Shown here: positions 59,409 to 64,000 of the stretch, piece after piece
Position numbering within the stretch: position 1 is the stretch's first letter
How the letters are laid out: the number at the start of each line of letters is the position of its first letter
NCBI GenBank assembly: GCA_964019425.1
Contig: OZ025787.1
Span: forward strand, 1,364,001-1,428,000
DNA: 64,000 bases
Direction: 5' to 3'
Origin: Flectonema sp. DT1601
Lineage: Eukaryota; Euglenozoa; Diplonemea; Diplonemida; Diplonemidae
Notes under the pieces: model-generated
Told to the model about the DNA's origin: nothing
The model's database searches: none
The model's input: the letters and a program-made list of their open reading frames with translations, nothing else
Position numbers and translations under genes: made by a program

Positions 59409-61577
59409 ATGAGATCCCTTCCTTGGGTGCTGCTTGCAGCGACCCTCTGCAGTGCTGACAACACGATTTGCCCGAACTGGGAAACAGACCCTGCCAGTTG
59501 CCTTAAGAAGTACAACGTAGTTTGGAATGACCTGCTTCCTGAACCTAGGGATACTTTCATAAATACAATGCCATTGGGTAATGGAAGACTAACAGCGAAT
59601 GTGTACTCTAATGGAGAAGACTCTGTTAGTTTATTATTTGCAGCAAGTGATGCATGGAATGAAGGATCTGATTTGATAAAAGTTGGGACTGTTACCGTTC
59701 AGTTCGAACCACAACCACCAAAGGGTCACTTCAAGCAGTACATTGACTTAGCCACGGCAACTGTGTTCGTGGAGATGGGAGACTTGCAAGTGTCGATGTA
59801 CATTGATGCGAACAGTAACACTACTGTTGTGGATTACAACAACACGAAGTACACTGCCAAGGCAACTGCCTCGTTGGCTCGTCCTCAAGCTCAGTCTGTC
59901 CAGGGTCAGTTTGAGTGTCAGGCATACAACATCAGTGCTGACGGTAGTGCTGAAAATGGAGCAGCTTTCTACCATCGGAATCAGGGATTCCCTGAACAAG
60001 ATTACTTCAAGAACATGGTCGAAGAACAAAACCTCGGCCCCAAAGCCTACGCATCGATGCCTAACTTGTTAGTAAACAGAACTACTGGTGGGTACATTAC
60101 TACTTCTGGTTCAATGACTCTCATTACGATATTAACAAAACAAACTAACACTGTAGAGGATTGGGTCTCTGCTGTCAAAGCTGAAGTCGTCACTCCGAAT
60201 CAAGAAGGTCACGTGAAGTGGTGGAATTCGTTTTGGCAGCGTTCGTACATTGAGGTTTCTGACTTTAACGTAACATCGAAGTACGTATTGCAGAGATTCC
60301 TGCAAGCATGCCAGGCCAGGTCTCCATTTCCTATGAAATTTAATGGAATGTTGTTCACGGCGACACGTGATTTGGACAAGCGCAATTGGGGTGGTCGCAA
60401 CTGGTGGCAGAACCTCCGTCTTCCGTACTACAACATGTTGTCAACTGGTGACACTGACATGTTGTTCACTCTGTTGGATAGTTTTCATAAAACACTTCCT
60501 CTTGCTAAGGCAAGAACTGAACATTATTTCAACATCACTGGTGCGTACTGGCCGGAATACACTGATGCTCTATTTGGTACTACACACGCTCAGTCATACG
60601 GGTGTGGACGTGCTGGAAAGACTGACCCACCCTACTGGTACAACTCTGATCGTTGGAACCACTACAACGTTCAGGGAAGTTTGGATCTTTCCTTATTTGC
60701 GATTGATTACCTCACTCACACTGGTAAGTCTGGAGAGTACATGGACATCGTTGTTAATGTCTTGGAGTTCTTCGCTCAGTGGAGACCTGCTAGAGATGCT
60801 CAGGGTAAGATGATACTCTTCCCGACCCAATCATGTGAAACTTGGCAATGTCCTGGATATCCTCCAAACCCAGACAATTGTCCAACTAATGACATGCCTA
60901 CAATAGCTGGACTCTACTCTGTTGTGAACAATGTCTTGCTTACTTCATTCGGAACCCCACAGCAGAGGGCTTCTTGGAAGCAATTGTTGGATATTATCCC
61001 TCCACTTCCAGTAAACAGCACGAACTTGTTGCCATGTGAGAAGTGTCCTCATAGAACCAGCAATGTAGAGAACACTGAATTGTATGCTGTTCATCCTTAC
61101 AGATTGTTTACAGCAGGAAGGATGAAGCCGAGTGAGATGACGTTGGCATTCAACGCGATGGACGATCGCAGATTCCGTTCTGATGTTGGATGGAACCAAA
61201 ATGCCATGGACGCCGCACTCTTAGGACGTGCTAAGGATGCTCAGTCGATGGTAGTCGCACGTGCGAGTTACGGTCCAGGTCCTGGTTATCGCTTTCCGGG
61301 TTTCATGCAGAAGTTTCAGGACTACTCTCCTAGTTTAGATCATTTATCTGTTCACAACAATGCTGTGGTGTACATGTTATTACAACAAGATGATTCAATT
61401 ACACACAATGTAACTATTCTTCCTGCATGGCCATGTGACTGGGATGTAACTTTTAAACTCCACGCACCTCTACAGACGATAATCACTGGATCTGTGACTA
61501 ATGGAAAGGTTCAATACAAAGTTTCTCCTGACTCTAGGGCTCCATTTGTACACGCTGCTCCTTGTCAGCAGAAGTAA
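59409..61577 (+). CDS. Large secreted (alpha/alpha)6 glycosidase-like protein (GH95-like/DUF5703), copy 1
   Basis: 722 residues with a signal peptide (about 1-16). The N-terminal beta domain starts with PLGNGRLTANVYSNG, as in GH95 alpha-L-fucosidases and DUF5703 proteins. The catalytic barrel region begins after WWNSFWQRSYI and carries FNGMLFT, GGRNWWQNLRLPYYNML and a Trp/Tyr-rich substrate region. Many Asn glycosylation sites fit secretion. It is predicted to cut a plant or algal polysaccharide, but the substrate cannot be read. Codon bias (CCA, GGT, AAC) suggests good expression. A nearly identical gene follows 940 bases after its stop. Confidence 0.75.
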   Translation: MRSLPWVLLAATLCSADNTICPNWETDPASCLKKYNVVWNDLLPEPRDTFINTMPLGNGRLTANVYSNGEDSVSLLFAASDAWNEGSDLIKVGTVTVQFEPQPPKGHFKQYIDLATATVFVEMGDLQVSMYIDANSNTTVVDYNNTKYTAKATASLARPQAQSVQGQFECQAYNISADGSAENGAAFYHRNQGFPEQDYFKNMVEEQNLGPKAYASMPNLLVNRTTGGYITTSGSMTLITILTKQTNTVEDWVSAVKAEVVTPNQEGHVKWWNSFWQRSYIEVSDFNVTSKYVLQRFLQACQARSPFPMKFNGMLFTATRDLDKRNWGGRNWWQNLRLPYYNMLSTGDTDMLFTLLDSFHKTLPLAKARTEHYFNITGAYWPEYTDALFGTTHAQSYGCGRAGKTDPPYWYNSDRWNHYNVQGSLDLSLFAIDYLTHTGKSGEYMDIVVNVLEFFAQWRPARDAQGKMILFPTQSCETWQCPGYPPNPDNCPTNDMPTIAGLYSVVNNVLLTSFGTPQQRASWKQLLDIIPPLPVNSTNLLPCEKCPHRTSNVENTELYAVHPYRLFTAGRMKPSEMTLAFNAMDDRRFRSDVGWNQNAMDAALLGRAKDAQSMVVARASYGPGPGYRFPGFMQKFQDYSPSLDHLSVHNNAVVYMLLQQDDSITHNVTILPAWPCDWDVTFKLHAPLQTIITGSVTNGKVQYKVSPDSRAPFVHAAPCQQK

Positions 61578-62517
61578 GGTAAAGTTGGTATCAGTGAGCA
61601 CTCAGCTGGGAAATCTCTAATTTGATTTGAATTTGAGGACAAGATAAGAAAAACATAATATTATTGTAAACTTTTGTTTCATTCCTTCAAAACAATGGAT
61701 CTGTAGGTATTAAAGGGAGAAAAAAATTACTTTTATACTTACATTTTAAACTCACTCGCTCACATCAGTCCAATATTTGACTTTTTTTATTTTTTTTTTT
61801 TCGGGTAAGATTTTGGGGGAGGCGCCTATAAAAGTATTCTCCGCAAGACTTTAAGAAAGAGCCAGTGATGTATCAGAAAGTTGATGTATTTACAAAAGAC
61901 CTCTTTCTCTTCATTATGAGTATAAAATATAATTTTGCTCTTTTCTTTTAAAGTGATTTTGTGAGCAACTTGTTTTATTTTTTGGTGTTGTTTCCCCTGA
62001 GCAAGACATGACGAATTATGGGAGATTTTCATGAGACAAAAAAGTAATCGTAGCTTTTGATTCTTGGATGACCCTGTGTTTCACTCCCCCATCGCAAGTC
62101 GTATTCCCAACTTCAAACGTTTTTTTTTCAATTGTGTTTAATTTCTTTTTTTTTAACTCTTTTCGTCTTACGCAAGATGAGAAAACAATTTTCCGAGAGC
62201 TTTGATTCTCCAAGAGGTCAACTCTATTTTCTTATTATACGTTTTGTGGTTTAATTAATAATAGCGTACCTCTCACTGAGGTGGTGCTGTTTCCAACTGT
62301 CGTGATAGTGGATGAGTTTCTTCTACTAATTTTGTTCGTGTAGAAGTACTCAATAATACGTCACATTGCTTACTATGAATAATATTTATATAATGTTCGT
62401 CATCATTCATATCTTTCATTCATTTTATCAGAAGGAAATGACCGATGGCTTCACTAAACTGTTTGACAAGTATTCAGTAGTACACTACCACTTTAATCAT
62501 AGTCACACGACCATAAC
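61578..62517. other. Intergenic region between the GH95-like copies
   Basis: 940 bases, A/T-rich, with no gene. It is unrelated to the region upstream of copy 1, apart from the last about 12 bases (CACACGNCCATAAC). Possible acceptors are GTATTCAG (near 62477) and AATCATAG (near 62501). Confidence 0.65.
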
Positions 62518-64000
62518 ATGAGATCCCTTCCTTGGGTGCTGCTTGCAGCGACCCTCTGCAGTGCTGACAACACGATTTGCCCGAACTGGGAAACAGACCC
62601 TGCCAGTTGCCTTAAGAAGTACAACGTAGTTTGGAATGACCTGCTTCCTGAACCTAGGGATACTTTCATAAATACAATGCCATTGGGTAATGGAAGACTA
62701 ACAGCGAATGTGTACTCTAATGGAGAGGACTCTGTTAGTTTATTATTTGCAGCAAGTGATGCATGGAATGAAGGATCTGATTTGATAAAAGTTGGGACTG
62801 TTACCGTTCAGTTCGAACCACAACCACCAAAGGGTCACTTCAAGCAGTACATTGACTTAGCCACGGCAACTGTGTTTGTGGAGATGGGAGACTTGCAAGT
62901 GTCGATGTACATTGATGCGAATAGTAACACTACTGTTGTGGATTACAACAACACGAAGTACACTGCCAAGGCAACTGCCTCGTTGGCTCGTCCTCAAGCT
63001 CAGTCTGTCCAGGGTCAGTTTGAGTGTCAGGCATACAACATCAGTGCTGACGGTAGTGCTGAAAATGGAGCAGCTTTCTACCATCGGAATCAGGGATTCC
63101 CTGAACAAGATTACTTCAAGAACATGGTCGAGGAACAAAACCTCGGCCCCAAAGCCTACGCATCGATGCCTAACTTGTTAGTAAACAGAACTACTGGTGG
63201 GTACATTACTACTTCTGGTTCAATGACTCTCATTACGATATTAACAAAACAAACTAACACTGTAGAGGATTGGGTCTCTGCTGTCAAGGCTGAAGTCGTC
63301 ACTCCGAATCAAGAAGGTCACGTGAAGTGGTGGAATTCGTTTTGGCAGCGTTCGTACATTGAGGTTTCTGACTTTAATGTAACATCGAAGTACGTATTAC
63401 AGAGATTCCTGCAAGCATGCCAGGCCAGGTCTCCATTTCCCCTGAAATTTAATGGAATGTTGTTCACGGCGACACACAAGATGGATGTGCGTGGCTGGGG
63501 TGGTCGCAACTGGTGGCAGAACCTCCGTCTTCCGTACTACAACATGTTGTCAACTGGTGACACTGACATGTTGTTCACTCTGTTGGATGGTTTTCATAAA
63601 ACACTTCCTCTTGCTAAGGCAAGAACTGAACATTATTTCAACATCACTGGTGCTTACTGGCCGGAATACACTGATGCTCTATTTGGTACTACACACGCTC
63701 AGTCATACGGGTGTGGACGTGCTGGAAAGACTGACCCACCCTACTGGTACAACTCTGATCGTTGGAACCACTACAACGTTCAGGGAAGTTTGGATCTTTC
63801 CTTATTTGCGATTGATTACCTCACTCACACTGGTAAGTCTGGAGAGTACATGGACATCGTTGTTAATGTCTTGGAGTTCTTCGCTCAGTGGAGACCTGCT
63901 AGAGATGCTCAGGGTAAGATGATACTCTTCCCGACCCAATCATGTGAAACTTGGCAATGTCCTGGATTCCCACCAGACCCGAATAACTGCGCTACTAATG
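62518..64000 (+). CDS. GH95-like/DUF5703 secreted protein, copy 2 (cut by window end)
   Basis: Starts at ATG 62518, 3109 bases after the start of copy 1, and runs off the window with 494 codons present. Over most of its length it differs from copy 1 by about one base per 100 or fewer. Two blocks diverge sharply: about 63474-63500 (copy 1 has RDLDKRNW, copy 2 has HKMDVRGW) and from 63965 to the end. The frame is open, so it looks functional. The tandem pair suggests recent duplication with gene conversion. Confidence 0.75.
   Translation, partial: MRSLPWVLLAATLCSADNTICPNWETDPASCLKKYNVVWNDLLPEPRDTFINTMPLGNGRLTANVYSNGEDSVSLLFAASDAWNEGSDLIKVGTVTVQFEPQPPKGHFKQYIDLATATVFVEMGDLQVSMYIDANSNTTVVDYNNTKYTAKATASLARPQAQSVQGQFECQAYNISADGSAENGAAFYHRNQGFPEQDYFKNMVEEQNLGPKAYASMPNLLVNRTTGGYITTSGSMTLITILTKQTNTVEDWVSAVKAEVVTPNQEGHVKWWNSFWQRSYIEVSDFNVTSKYVLQRFLQACQARSPFPLKFNGMLFTATHKMDVRGWGGRNWWQNLRLPYYNMLSTGDTDMLFTLLDGFHKTLPLAKARTEHYFNITGAYWPEYTDALFGTTHAQSYGCGRAGKTDPPYWYNSDRWNHYNVQGSLDLSLFAIDYLTHTGKSGEYMDIVVNVLEFFAQWRPARDAQGKMILFPTQSCETWQCPGFPPDPNNCATN

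Overview
The window reads as nuclear DNA of a protist, most likely a euglenozoan (kinetoplastid, diplonemid or relative). All supported genes lie on the + strand over 64 kb. Most start codons sit a short way downstream of a pyrimidine-rich stretch ending in AG, as expected for spliced-leader trans-splicing of a polycistronic transcript. Several proteins have a euglenozoan flavour: class III cyclases with an FTD(I/V)Q...VKT.GDAFM core, a catalytically dead calpain-like protein and tandem duplicate genes. Unlike classical trypanosomatids, at least six genes carry short (58-85 nt) GT-AG cis-introns, which argues for a diplonemid, euglenid or early-branching kinetoplastid. All three standard stop codons are used as stops. 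The species is not identifiable from the sequence alone.

Layout. 1-162 is the 3' end of an upstream gene. 441-3773 is a two-exon receptor adenylyl cyclase whose ectodomain looks like a metal-site-dead 5'-nucleotidase. 3.8-8.7 kb is gene-poor. 8.7-25.5 kb holds a TCF25/Rqc1 homologue, a serine carboxypeptidase with a SHOCT-like tail, a small membrane protein, a fucosyltransferase-like type II protein, a coiled-coil protein, a WSC/multi-pass membrane protein, a calpain-like protein and an alpha-helical protein. 25.6-26.7 kb holds two identical ribosomal P1 genes. 27.1-32.6 kb is a very large soluble cyclase with ZZ-like, SPRY-like and coiled-coil regions. 32.6-35.4 kb is gene-poor.

35.4-47.8 kb encodes an APC-type permease, a secreted beta-propeller glycosidase-like protein, two related sulfotransferases, a UBA protein, PEX10 and an ionotropic-glutamate-receptor-like channel. 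47.8-51.8 kb is gene-poor with decayed repeats and tRNA-like sequence. 51.8-59 kb has DNALI1/p28 (axonemal dynein), a MYND protein, a FYVE protein and a CAP-Gly protein. 59.4 kb to the end has a tandem pair of large secreted GH95-like proteins, the second cut by the window edge.

The genes do not form one metabolic pathway, as is usual for polycistronic arrays. Recurring themes are surface sensing (receptor cyclase, iGluR-like channel, WSC protein), secretory glycan handling (fucosyltransferase-like, sulfotransferases, glycosidases) and cytoskeleton/flagellum (p28, CAP-Gly, calpain-like). Intergenic DNA is packed with long A and T homopolymers and with degenerate dispersed repeats shared between the gene-poor gaps.
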